The position numbers were made by a program, and so were the translations under genes. Below the pieces are notes generated by a model. It ran no database searches. It was not told where the DNA came from and worked only from the letters and a program-made list of their open reading frames with translations. From the NCBI RefSeq assembly GCF_009823805.1, contig NZ_WUEK01000011.1, positions 1-64,000 on the forward strand: 64,000 nucleotides of DNA. Direction: 5' to 3'. Positions 57,827 to 64,000 of this stretch are shown here, piece by piece (the first letter of the stretch is position 1; each line of letters begins with the position of its first letter). This DNA comes from Nocardioides flavescens (lineage in GTDB: Bacteria; Actinomycetota; Actinomycetes; Propionibacteriales; Nocardioidaceae).

Positions 57827-57864
57827 TGGTTGAGGAGGCGCGCCAGCGCCGTCTCGCAACCACT
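57827..57864. repeat. Dispersed repeat before the phospholipase D-like gene
   Basis: TGGTTGAGGAGGCGCGCCAG runs into CGCCGTCTCGCAACCACT. This is the short form of the repeat at 7151-7243. It lies directly upstream of the GTG start at 57823, in the leader of that gene, not at a gene end. The rest of the gap to 58000 (57865-57970) shows nothing I recognise. Confidence 0.7.
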
Positions 57865-57970
57865 CACGGAGAAGGACAGGACGGTGAAGAAGTCTGCGGA
57901 GCATCACCAGGTACGACGGAGCCGAGCCCCGCGGAGTTGGGCGCAGTGATCGTCTGTGAGCCGCGCCTCC

Positions 57971-57993
57971 TGGTAGCACAGGTGCTACTACCA
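57971..57993. promoter_or_regulatory. Nested palindromes upstream of the vapB-type antitoxin
   Basis: TAGCAC-AG-GTGCTA (57974-57987) lies inside a longer repeat TGGTAG...CTACCA (57971-57993). It ends eight bases before the antitoxin start. Antitoxins of the Phd/VapB type autoregulate by binding such sites. Confidence 0.65.
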
Positions 57994-58000
57994 TGGGTCC

Positions 58001-58249
58001 ATGACGACCGTGGGGCTCCGAGAACTACGACAGGACGCGTCCGAGCTCGTCCGCCGTGTCGAGGCAGGCGAGGAGATCACCATTTCGGTGTCCGGGCGTC
58101 CGGCGGCCCGACTCTCGCCGGTCCGGCCGGCTCGGTGGCGGACGTGGGACGAGGTCGAGGAGCTGTTCCAGGGGCCGGCCGACCCGGACTGGCGCGAGGA
58201 CCGCGACCTCGTCGACGGTGAGCTGCGCGACCCGTGGGAGGCGCGGTGA
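58001..58249 (+). CDS. Phd/YefM-type antitoxin
   Basis: An 82-residue antitoxin. The N-terminal DNA-binding part reads VGLRELRQDASELVRRVEAG with ITISVSGRPAARLSPV, typical of the Phd/YefM (PhdYeFM) fold. The C-terminal tail (DEVEELFQGPADPDWREDRD) is acidic and suits inhibition of the toxin. It overlaps the toxin start (GTGA, 58246-58249). A nested palindrome upstream may be its operator. Confidence 0.92.
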   Translation: MTTVGLRELRQDASELVRRVEAGEEITISVSGRPAARLSPVRPARWRTWDEVEELFQGPADPDWREDRDLVDGELRDPWEAR

Positions 58250-58635
58250 CCGGCGAGCGGGCCGTGCTCGACACGAGCGTCGTCATCGACGAGGGCCTCT
58301 CCCCGCTGCCGGGAGTGCTGGCCATCAGCACCGTGACGCTGGCCGAGCTCCACTTCGGGGTGATGGTCGCGAAGAGCTCACCGGTGCGGGCCGAGCGACT
58401 GCGACGGCTGAGCGTCCTTCAGCACCGCTTCGACGCACTCCCGGTGGACGACGCGGTCGCGGCGAGCTACGGGCGTCTGTCGGCGGCGGTCGTCGAAGCC
58501 GGGCGACGGCCCCGCGGTCGGGTGATGGACCTCCTCATCGCCGCCACCGCACACGCGCACGACGCTCGCCTCTACACGCGCAACCCAGGGGACTTCAGCG
58601 GGCTCGAGGAGCTCGTCGAGGTGGTGGCCGTCTGA
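58246..58635 (+). CDS. PIN-domain ribonuclease toxin (VapC-type)
   Basis: A 129-residue PIN-domain protein. Acidic active-site residues are in VLDTSVVIDEG (first Asp), STVTLAELHFGV (Glu) and RGRVMDLLIAATAHAHD (Asp), followed by LYTRNPGDFSGL. It is a Mg-dependent ribonuclease held in check by the antitoxin. GTG start overlaps the antitoxin stop. Its last 41 bases overlap the 3' end of the convergent FAD oxidoreductase gene (58595-58635). Confidence 0.93.
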   Translation: MTGERAVLDTSVVIDEGLSPLPGVLAISTVTLAELHFGVMVAKSSPVRAERLRRLSVLQHRFDALPVDDAVAASYGRLSAAVVEAGRRPRGRVMDLLIAATAHAHDARLYTRNPGDFSGLEELVEVVAV

Positions 58636-59890
58636 GGTCGGTCGACCTCAGGCTGATCGTGACGGGCCCGCCGGCCGGGTCGGCGCTCGACACGACGCTC
58701 GCGGGCACGCGGTAGACCCGGCCGGGCGCGGCGGGCCATGCAGTGCGGGCCCGGCCGATCTCGCGGCCGTCCTGAGTGGCGACGACGACCGGCAGCAGCC
58801 TGGAGGTCTCCGGCCACAGCAGCAGGTCACCTCGGGGTGTCCGCTGACCGGACACCAATCGCTGGGGGCTCACCCAGCGGAAGTCGTCGCTCGCCAGGAG
58901 CGGCACCGAGTCTGACTCGCCGAGCACGCCCCTCAGGTCGGCCACGACGCCGTCTGCGACGTGCCGTCCGTCGAGGGCGGCCGCGTCGGCGGTGTCCACC
59001 GGATGGACGAGGTTGCCGACGGCGAACACACCGGCTCGGCTGGTGCGCAGCGACCCGTCGACGCTGGGGCCACGGGTGCCGCGATCCAGGTCGAGCCCGG
59101 TGAGCCGGGCGAGCTCGTGGTCGGGCACCCAGTCGCCGGTCGTGACCACGGTGTCGCACTCGACCCGGGTGCGCTCGCCGGTGTCGAGGTGCTCGAGCAC
59201 GACCGCCTCGACCCGGGTGCGGCCCTCGATGCTGACCACGCGACTGCGGGTGCGCACCGGCACGTGCGTGGCGCGGCCCCACGCCCGGAACGCGGCGTAC
59301 GCCTCGGCGTGGGCGTAGCGGCTCACCATCGCGACCGTCTCGCAGCCGGCCTCGCGCAGCGTCACGACCGCCGACCAGCTCACCAGCTCGGCACCGACGA
59401 CGACGGCCCGCCGGCCGACCTCGGCGTGGTGGAGGTGGACGAGGTTCTGCAGCTGACCGGTGGTGTACACGCCGTCGGGACGGTCGCCGGGGATGCGGCG
59501 GGCCGGGCGCGGGCGCTCGCGGGCGCCGGTGGCGAGCACGACGGCGTCGGCCTCGACGACGTGCCGGCCGCGGGGCGAGGTGACGAGCAGCCGTCGCTCG
59601 CCGTCCCAGCCGGTCACCTGCGCCTCGGTCTCGAGCACCGCTCCGGCGTCACGGGCGGTCGCGGTGAGACGGCGCGCGTACGCCGGCCCGGAGACGAAGC
59701 GGTGGAGGTCGCGCAGGCCGTAGCCGGGGTGGTCGCTGTGGCGCGGGATGCCGCCGGTCTCGCGCTCGCGCTCGATCACGCGCACCTCGCCGTCGACGAC
59801 CGGGGCGAGCGCGGTCGCCGCGGTGAGGCCCGACGGCCCACCGCCGACCACCGCGACGGCGACGTGCTCGACCGGGAGCTCGGCGCTCAC
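58595..59890 (-). CDS. FAD-dependent oxidoreductase (GlpB-like partner)
   Basis: A 431-residue flavoprotein with two dinucleotide-binding sites: VAVVGGGPSGLTAATAL (FAD) and RAVVVGAELVSWSAVV (NAD(P)), and a DGRHVADGV region near the FAD adenine. GERETGGIPRHSDHPGYG-type sequence (as ERETGGIPRHSDH) is typical of the oxidoreductase that accompanies GlpA in glycerol 3-phosphate dehydrogenases. The last 90 residues form an extra domain of unknown nature. The GTG start overlaps the GlpA-like stop. It is the last gene of the kinase/dehydrogenase operon, and its 3' end runs into the toxin gene on the other strand. Confidence 0.85.
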   Translation of the reverse strand: MSAELPVEHVAVAVVGGGPSGLTAATALAPVVDGEVRVIERERETGGIPRHSDHPGYGLRDLHRFVSGPAYARRLTATARDAGAVLETEAQVTGWDGERRLLVTSPRGRHVVEADAVVLATGARERPRPARRIPGDRPDGVYTTGQLQNLVHLHHAEVGRRAVVVGAELVSWSAVVTLREAGCETVAMVSRYAHAEAYAAFRAWGRATHVPVRTRSRVVSIEGRTRVEAVVLEHLDTGERTRVECDTVVTTGDWVPDHELARLTGLDLDRGTRGPSVDGSLRTSRAGVFAVGNLVHPVDTADAAALDGRHVADGVVADLRGVLGESDSVPLLASDDFRWVSPQRLVSGQRTPRGDLLLWPETSRLLPVVVATQDGREIGRARTAWPAAPGRVYRVPASVVSSADPAGGPVTISLRSTDLRRPPPRRAPRAR

Positions 59891-61272
59891 TGCGCCACCC
59901 CCTGCGCGAGCAGCGACGCCGCGTCAGCGCCGCAGTAGAACCCCTGGCACCGACCGCCGGCCATCCGGGTGCGGCGCCGCAGCCCGTCGAGGTCGCACGG
60001 CGGGATCGTCGAGGCGAAGGCGTCGCGCACCTCGCCCGCGGTGACCCGCTCGCAGAAGCAGACGATCCGCCCGTACGCCGGGTCGCGGGCGATCAGCTCG
60101 GCGTCCTCGTAGGGGCGCACGCCGGCCTCGCCGAGGTTCGGCATCCGGGGCGGCTCGGGCAGGTCGTCGCGTTCGGTGAGGTCGAGGTCGGTCGCGCCCA
60201 GCAGCCCGACGACGTGCTCGGCCAGCGCCATCCCGGCGGTGAGACCGGTTGAGCGGATGCCGCCGACGAGCAGGTAGCGCGCGTCGGCGTCGAGGTCGAC
60301 GAGGTAGTCCTCGCTCGCGATCGCGGCGCGCAGCCCGGCGTAGGAGGCCGTCACCTCCTCCTCGAGCAGCGACGGCATCAGCCGCTCGCCCTTGCTGAGC
60401 AGGAAGTCGAACCCCTCCTCGGTGGTGCCGGTGGCGGTGCGGTCCTCGATGTTCTCCGAGGTGGGGCCGAGCATGACGTTGCCGTAGATGGTCGGGCTGA
60501 CGAGCACGCCCTTGCCGCGCGAGGACGGCACCGGCAGCACGATGAGCGGGACCTTGGGCCGGGCGAGCTTGTCGAAGACGAACAGCTCGCCGCGACGCGG
60601 GGTGACGGTGAACCGTTCGTGGCCGAAGAGCCGGTCGACCGCGTCGGCGCCGAGGCCGGCGGCGTTGACGACCCACCGCGCGTGGACGTCGCCGCGCGCG
60701 GTCTCGAGGCGTACGCCGTCCTGGTGGCTCTCGACGCCGGTGACGCGGGTGCCGCGCAGCAGCTGCGCGCCGCGGCGTACGGCGTCGGTGGCGAGCGCGA
60801 GGTTGGTCGTCCAGGTGCAGGTGATCGACTCGCCGGGCACGGTGAGGCCACCGAGCGCGCCGGGCCCGAGGTCGGGCACGAGTGTGTAGACCCCGTCGGC
60901 GCCGATCAGCGCGCAGGCGTCGTAGCCGTTGGCCTCGGCCTTCTCCTTCAGCCCGGGCAGTGCGTCGAGCTCCTCGTCGCTCCAGGCGACGAGCACGGCG
61001 CCGGTGCGCTCGACGGGGATGCCCGTGCGCTCGGCGTACTCCCCGAGGAGGTGGTAGCCACGGGCCACCATCCGCGACTCGAGCGTGCCGGGCTTGGCGT
61101 CGAAGCCGGTGTGCAGGATCGCGGTGTTGGCCTTGCTGGTGCCGTCGCCGACGTCGTCGCGCCCCTCGATCAGGGCGACGGACAGGTGCCGGCCCGCGAG
61201 GTCGCGGGCGATGGCCGAGCCGACGATGCCGGCCCCGATGACGGCGACGTCGACGGTGGCGAGGGTGGTCAC
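59887..61272 (-). CDS. Glycerol-3-phosphate dehydrogenase GlpA-like, with BFD [2Fe-2S] domain
   Basis: A 461-residue FAD oxidoreductase (DAO fold). The FAD motif is VAVIGAGIVGSAIARDLAG, followed by GDGTSKANTAILHTGFDA. The C-terminus carries a BFD-like [2Fe-2S] domain with IVCFCERVTAGEVRDA and GGRCQGFYCGAD (C-x-C ... C-x4-C). Such combined GlpA proteins oxidise glycerol 3-phosphate and pass electrons to a partner flavoprotein or quinone. GTG start at 61272 overlaps the kinase stop. There is no GlpC-like membrane subunit in this window. Confidence 0.88.
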   Translation of the reverse strand: MTTLATVDVAVIGAGIVGSAIARDLAGRHLSVALIEGRDDVGDGTSKANTAILHTGFDAKPGTLESRMVARGYHLLGEYAERTGIPVERTGAVLVAWSDEELDALPGLKEKAEANGYDACALIGADGVYTLVPDLGPGALGGLTVPGESITCTWTTNLALATDAVRRGAQLLRGTRVTGVESHQDGVRLETARGDVHARWVVNAAGLGADAVDRLFGHERFTVTPRRGELFVFDKLARPKVPLIVLPVPSSRGKGVLVSPTIYGNVMLGPTSENIEDRTATGTTEEGFDFLLSKGERLMPSLLEEEVTASYAGLRAAIASEDYLVDLDADARYLLVGGIRSTGLTAGMALAEHVVGLLGATDLDLTERDDLPEPPRMPNLGEAGVRPYEDAELIARDPAYGRIVCFCERVTAGEVRDAFASTIPPCDLDGLRRRTRMAGGRCQGFYCGADAASLLAQGVAQ

Positions 61273-62702
61273 GGGCGAGCCTTTCCGAGAGATGACTGGG
61301 TGGCCGCCGCCTGCCACCGGTCGAGGAACTCCTCGGCGCGGTCGGCGCCCCAGGCAGGCTCGAAGACGTGGTCGGGGGTCCAGCCGCCGACGACCTCGGC
61401 GAGGTCGAGACCGGGATCGAGGGCGAGCCGCGCGCAGGCGGCGGCGCCGAGCGGGGTGGCGTGGGCGGAGGGGTAGACGTCGACCGGCAGCTGCGCGAGG
61501 TCGGCCTGGGCCTGCATGAGCACGTGGGAGCGGGTGAGGCCGCCGTCGACGCGCAGGCGGGTGAGCGGGGCGCCGAGGTCGGCGCCGACGAGACCGGCGA
61601 GCAGCGCCACCTGGGCGGCGACGCCCTCGAGCAGGGCGCGCACCAGCTGACCGCGACCGGAGCTCAGCGTCATGCCGGTGAACGACGCGGTGGCCTGCGG
61701 GTCCCACCACGGGGCTGCCAGGCCGGCCAGCGCAGGCACGCAGAGCACGCCGTCGCTGTCCGGCGCCGCGACGGCGTCGAGCTGGTCGGCCGCGCCGACC
61801 AGGCCGAGCTCGGTGGCCCAGCGCACTGCGGAGGCGGCGGTGTAGACCTGACCGTCGACGCAGTACGACGTGCGCCCGGCCAGCCGCCACGCCACCGAGG
61901 TGGTGAGCCCGGCGGTGGAGCGCACCGCCCGCTCGCCGAGCTGCGCGAGCAGGAAGGCGCCGGTGCCGTAGGTGCACTTGGCCGTGCCCGCCTCCAGGCA
62001 CGCCTCGGCGAGCAGCGCGGCCTGCTGGTCGACGACGAGCCCGGTCACCGGCACCTCGGCCCCGAAGACGGTGGTGGTGCCGACGACGTCGTCGCTGGCC
62101 ACGACCTCGGGCAGCGCCTCGTCGCCGAGGCCGAACACGTCGAGCAGCTCGCCCGACCACGCCACCTCGTCCAGTTCGAGTAGCAGCGAACGGCTCGCCG
62201 TGCTCGCGTCGGTCACGAACGCCCCGCACAGCCGGTGCACCAGCCACGTGTCGGTCGTCGTGACCACGCCGTCGGTGGTGACGTGGTCACGCAGCCAGCG
62301 CATCTTGGGCGCCGAGAAGTAGGGGTCGAGCACCAGCCCGGTCCGCTCCGCGACCCGCTCGGCCTCGTGCCGTCGTACGTCGCAGATGGCCTCGCTGCGC
62401 CGGTCCTGCCAGACGACGGCCTGCGAGAGCGGGCGACCCGTGGCGCGGTCCCAGGCGAGGACGGTCTCGCCCTGGTTGGCGAGCGCGACCGCCGCGAGCG
62501 GCACCCCCGCCTCGGCCACCGCGCGCCGACCGGCGTCGACCACCGAGTCCCACAGCGCCTCGGGGTCCTGCTCGACCCCGCCGCCGTCGAGGTAGCGCGG
62601 GTGCAGCGCCTCCTCGGCCAGCGCCAGCACCCGCCCGGCCTCGTCGACGACGATCGCCTTGGTGCCCGACGTGCCCTGGTCGATGGCGAGGACCGCTGTC
62701 AC
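61269..62702 (-). CDS. FGGY-family carbohydrate kinase (glycerol-kinase-like)
   Basis: A 477-residue kinase. The N-terminal phosphate motif is VLAIDQGTSGTKAIVVDE; the substrate region is VALANQGETVLAWDRATG with VVWQDRRS; the adenosine-side motifs are KCTYGTGAFLL and GLAAPWWDPQATASFTGMT, then LRVDGGLTRSHVLMQ. Sequence is closest in pattern to glycerol kinases, but a polyol kinase cannot be excluded. It is first in the operon with the two flavoproteins, which supports glycerol phosphorylation then oxidation to dihydroxyacetone phosphate. AAGGAG precedes the GTG start at 62702. A divergent GntR gene is 244 bases away. Confidence 0.88.
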   Translation of the reverse strand: MTAVLAIDQGTSGTKAIVVDEAGRVLALAEEALHPRYLDGGGVEQDPEALWDSVVDAGRRAVAEAGVPLAAVALANQGETVLAWDRATGRPLSQAVVWQDRRSEAICDVRRHEAERVAERTGLVLDPYFSAPKMRWLRDHVTTDGVVTTTDTWLVHRLCGAFVTDASTASRSLLLELDEVAWSGELLDVFGLGDEALPEVVASDDVVGTTTVFGAEVPVTGLVVDQQAALLAEACLEAGTAKCTYGTGAFLLAQLGERAVRSTAGLTTSVAWRLAGRTSYCVDGQVYTAASAVRWATELGLVGAADQLDAVAAPDSDGVLCVPALAGLAAPWWDPQATASFTGMTLSSGRGQLVRALLEGVAAQVALLAGLVGADLGAPLTRLRVDGGLTRSHVLMQAQADLAQLPVDVYPSAHATPLGAAACARLALDPGLDLAEVVGGWTPDHVFEPAWGADRAEEFLDRWQAAATQSSLGKARP

Positions 62703-62772
62703 ATCACTCCTTGGTATAGACCAACAGTCCTACCGTCCCGCGCCCGCGCTCCCCAGTCAAGACCCGCCCGTC

Positions 62773-62918
62773 GGTGGTTGAGGAAGTCGCGCCAGCGACT
62801 GTCTCGAAACCACTCCCATCCCACCGCTGGTCGAGCAGCGAGCCCCAGCGAGCGTCGTCGAGACCACACCCACCACCCGGTGGTTGAGGAGGGGACGAAG
62901 TCCCGTCTCGAAACCACG
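62773..62918. repeat. Three dispersed-repeat copies in the glp-type divergent region
   Basis: Copy one runs from GGTGGTTGAGGAAG (62773) to GTCTCGAAACCAC (62813), copy two from CTGGTCGAGCAGCG to CGTCGAGACCAC (about 62824-62868), and copy three from GGTGGTTGAGGAGG (about 62879) to GTCTCGAAACCAC (62918). Each is a self-complementary unit of about 40 bases. Together they fill most of the 244-base gap between the kinase gene and the GntR gene. No other feature is seen in that gap. Confidence 0.85.
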
Positions 62919-62946
62919 CCCGCCCACCGCGCGTACAGTCACCGCC

Positions 62947-63669
62947 ATGCCAGGGCCGGGAGGTGCACGCTCCCCCCGCTACCTCACCATCGCCGCCACG
63001 CTCCGCGACCGCATCCTGGCCCGCGAGCTCGCCCCGCACGACCCGCTCCCCTCCGAGCGCGAGCTCGGCGAGCAGTTCGGCGTCAGCCGGATGACGGCCC
63101 GCCAGGCGATCACCGTCCTCGAGAGCGAGGGCCACGTCTGCCGCCGCCCGCCGCGCGGGACGTTCGTGGCCGAACCTCGGGTGAGGTTCCGCATCGGCAG
63201 CTTCACCGAGGAGGCCAACCGCCTCGGCCGCCGTCCCCGCGCCGAGCTCCTGTGGGCCGCCGAGACCGAGCCCGACCCGGACACCAGAGCGGCCCTCGAC
63301 CTCCACGACGGCGCCACGGTCCACGCCTTCCGCCGGCTGCGGCTGATGGAGGACGAGCCGATCGCCATCGAGACGACGTACTTCGCTGCAGCCGCGACCC
63401 CCGGCATCCTCGACAAGGCCGACGAGGGCTCGCTGTGGACGCTGGTCACCGAGCTCTACGGCACCGAGCTGCACCACTCGGACGCCGTGCTGGAGTCGAT
63501 CGTCCTCGACGAGAAGTCGTGCGCGTTGCTCCACATCCGCGCTGGCTCGCCCGGCATCATGCTGACGCGTCGCACGTACGACGCCGCCGGCGCATGCGTG
63601 GAGTACGCCCGCGACGTCTACCGAGCCGACCGCGCGGCCTTCGAGGTCACTGCGAGCCTGACCTCGTGA
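62947..63669 (+). CDS. GntR-family regulator with UTRA domain
   Basis: A 240-residue regulator of the GntR/HutC subfamily. The N-terminal winged helix is YLTIAATLRDRILARELAPH then SERELGEQFGVSRMTARQAI. The UTRA-type effector domain follows (RIGSFTEEANRLGRRPRAEL, LHDGATVHAFRRLRL and ETTYF). It is divergent from the glycerol-type kinase operon and probably controls it with glycerol 3-phosphate or a sugar phosphate as effector. Its stop overlaps the GTG of the next gene (GTGA, 63666-63669). Confidence 0.93.
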   Translation: MPGPGGARSPRYLTIAATLRDRILARELAPHDPLPSERELGEQFGVSRMTARQAITVLESEGHVCRRPPRGTFVAEPRVRFRIGSFTEEANRLGRRPRAELLWAAETEPDPDTRAALDLHDGATVHAFRRLRLMEDEPIAIETTYFAAAATPGILDKADEGSLWTLVTELYGTELHHSDAVLESIVLDEKSCALLHIRAGSPGIMLTRRTYDAAGACVEYARDVYRADRAAFEVTASLTS

Positions 63670-64000
63670 CCGCTCCCGACTCCCGCCGGGTCGTCCTCTT
63701 CGACCTCGACGGGGTGCTGACCCGGCGCGACACCTTCGGCACCCTCGTCACCCGCCGCCTGCAGCGCCAGCCGTGGCGCCTGCCCGCCACCGGCCCCGCC
63801 CTGCCCCTGCTCGGCCTGTCGGTGAGCGTCCCGAGGCTGCGCGGCCCCGTCGCCCGCCACCTGGTCCGCTCCGCGCTCTTCGGTGTCTCCCTCGAAGCCG
63901 GCCTCGCGGAGTGCGCCGCGCTCGGCGCCGAGTTCGCCGCCACCCCGTCCTGGCTCCGCGCCGAAGCCATCGCCGCCGCGGTCGAGTACGCCGAAGCCGG
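63666..64000 (+). CDS. HAD-superfamily hydrolase, truncated by window end
   Basis: The first 111 residues of a HAD-type phosphatase. The nucleophile motif is VVLFDLDGVLTRRDTFG (DxDGVLT). Helical cap sequence with many Arg/Leu follows (LQRQPWRLPATGPALPLLGL). The gene runs off the right edge. GTG start overlaps the GntR stop. A phosphatase beside a glycerol-type operon could act on glycerol or another phosphorylated intermediate, but this is not shown. Confidence 0.85.
   Translation, partial: MTAPDSRRVVLFDLDGVLTRRDTFGTLVTRRLQRQPWRLPATGPALPLLGLSVSVPRLRGPVARHLVRSALFGVSLEAGLAECAALGAEFAATPSWLRAEAIAAAVEYAEA

Overview
The window is about 73% GC chromosomal DNA with GTG/ATG starts, many 4-bp ATGA/GTGA gene overlaps, many lipobox lipoproteins, WXG100-like proteins, a DesA3-type desaturase, and a mycothiol-type thiol world implied by its neighbours. 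This points to a high-GC actinobacterium, most likely Nocardioidaceae (Nocardioides-like). That assignment is an inference from style and gene content; no rRNA or tRNA gene was seen. I found no prophage, transposase, integrase or CRISPR array. All functions below are read from motifs by eye, not from database searches.

Layout. 1-5.4 kb (minus strand): a membrane protein, then a five-gene MacA/ABC/MacB export operon that ends in an anchored beta-domain protein and a repeat-bearing lipoprotein. 5.5-10.6 kb: phosphoglucomutase, two orphan genes, and a three-gene WXG100-like unit whose first gene looks like a tandem YbaB-like protein. 10.7-14.2 kb: two ABC-2 type exporters in one operon. 14.2-17.8 kb: a fatty-acid desaturase with its ferredoxin reductase, divergent from a PucR-type regulator. 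17.9-26.2 kb: a cation efflux protein, tandem SGNH-hydrolase lipoproteins, an amidohydrolase, a Ser/Thr kinase divergent from an ECF sigma factor, and an epimerase. 26.3-38.6 kb (all minus strand): a long catabolic cluster with a sugar-type ABC importer (permease, binding protein, and an ATPase-permease fusion), a deaminase-type amidohydrolase, a beta-hydroxyacid dehydrogenase, a PucR regulator, a luciferase-like monooxygenase, a CMD-family protein, an alpha/beta hydrolase, and a flavin reductase fused to a GntR/FCD-type regulator. 38.8-44.9 kb: AraC plus VOC protein, the branched-chain 2-oxoacid dehydrogenase genes bkdABC, and a TetR/SDR divergent pair with a clear operator. 45.0-51.6 kb: a five-gene operon that joins a SpoIIE-type phosphatase, a cellulose-synthase-like glycosyltransferase, a STAS protein, an anti-sigma-type ATPase, and a GH26-like glycosidase fused to an OpgC-type acyltransferase. 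51.7-57.8 kb: scattered minus-strand genes (GST, secreted Ig-like protein, zinc peptidase, secreted phospholipase D). 58.0-58.6 kb: a VapBC-type toxin-antitoxin pair. 58.6-64 kb: a glycerol-type kinase/dehydrogenase operon, a divergent GntR regulator, and a HAD hydrolase cut by the window end.

How the genes fit together. The most distinctive region is 45.0-51.6 kb. It appears to place synthesis, trimming and acylation of a surface glucan-like polysaccharide under a partner-switching (phosphatase/STAS/kinase) module encoded in the same transcript. The second is the 12-kb catabolic cluster, which combines uptake, deamination or hydrolysis, flavin-dependent oxygenation and two regulators and so looks like a pathway for one unidentified, possibly N-heterocyclic, substrate. 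Two dispersed repeat families sit between genes: GGTTGAGGA...GTCTCGAAACC elements, and a GTAGTC(A/C)...CGACGTTC motif that contains the TAG stop codons of two convergent gene pairs and forms a 26-bp hairpin at one of them.
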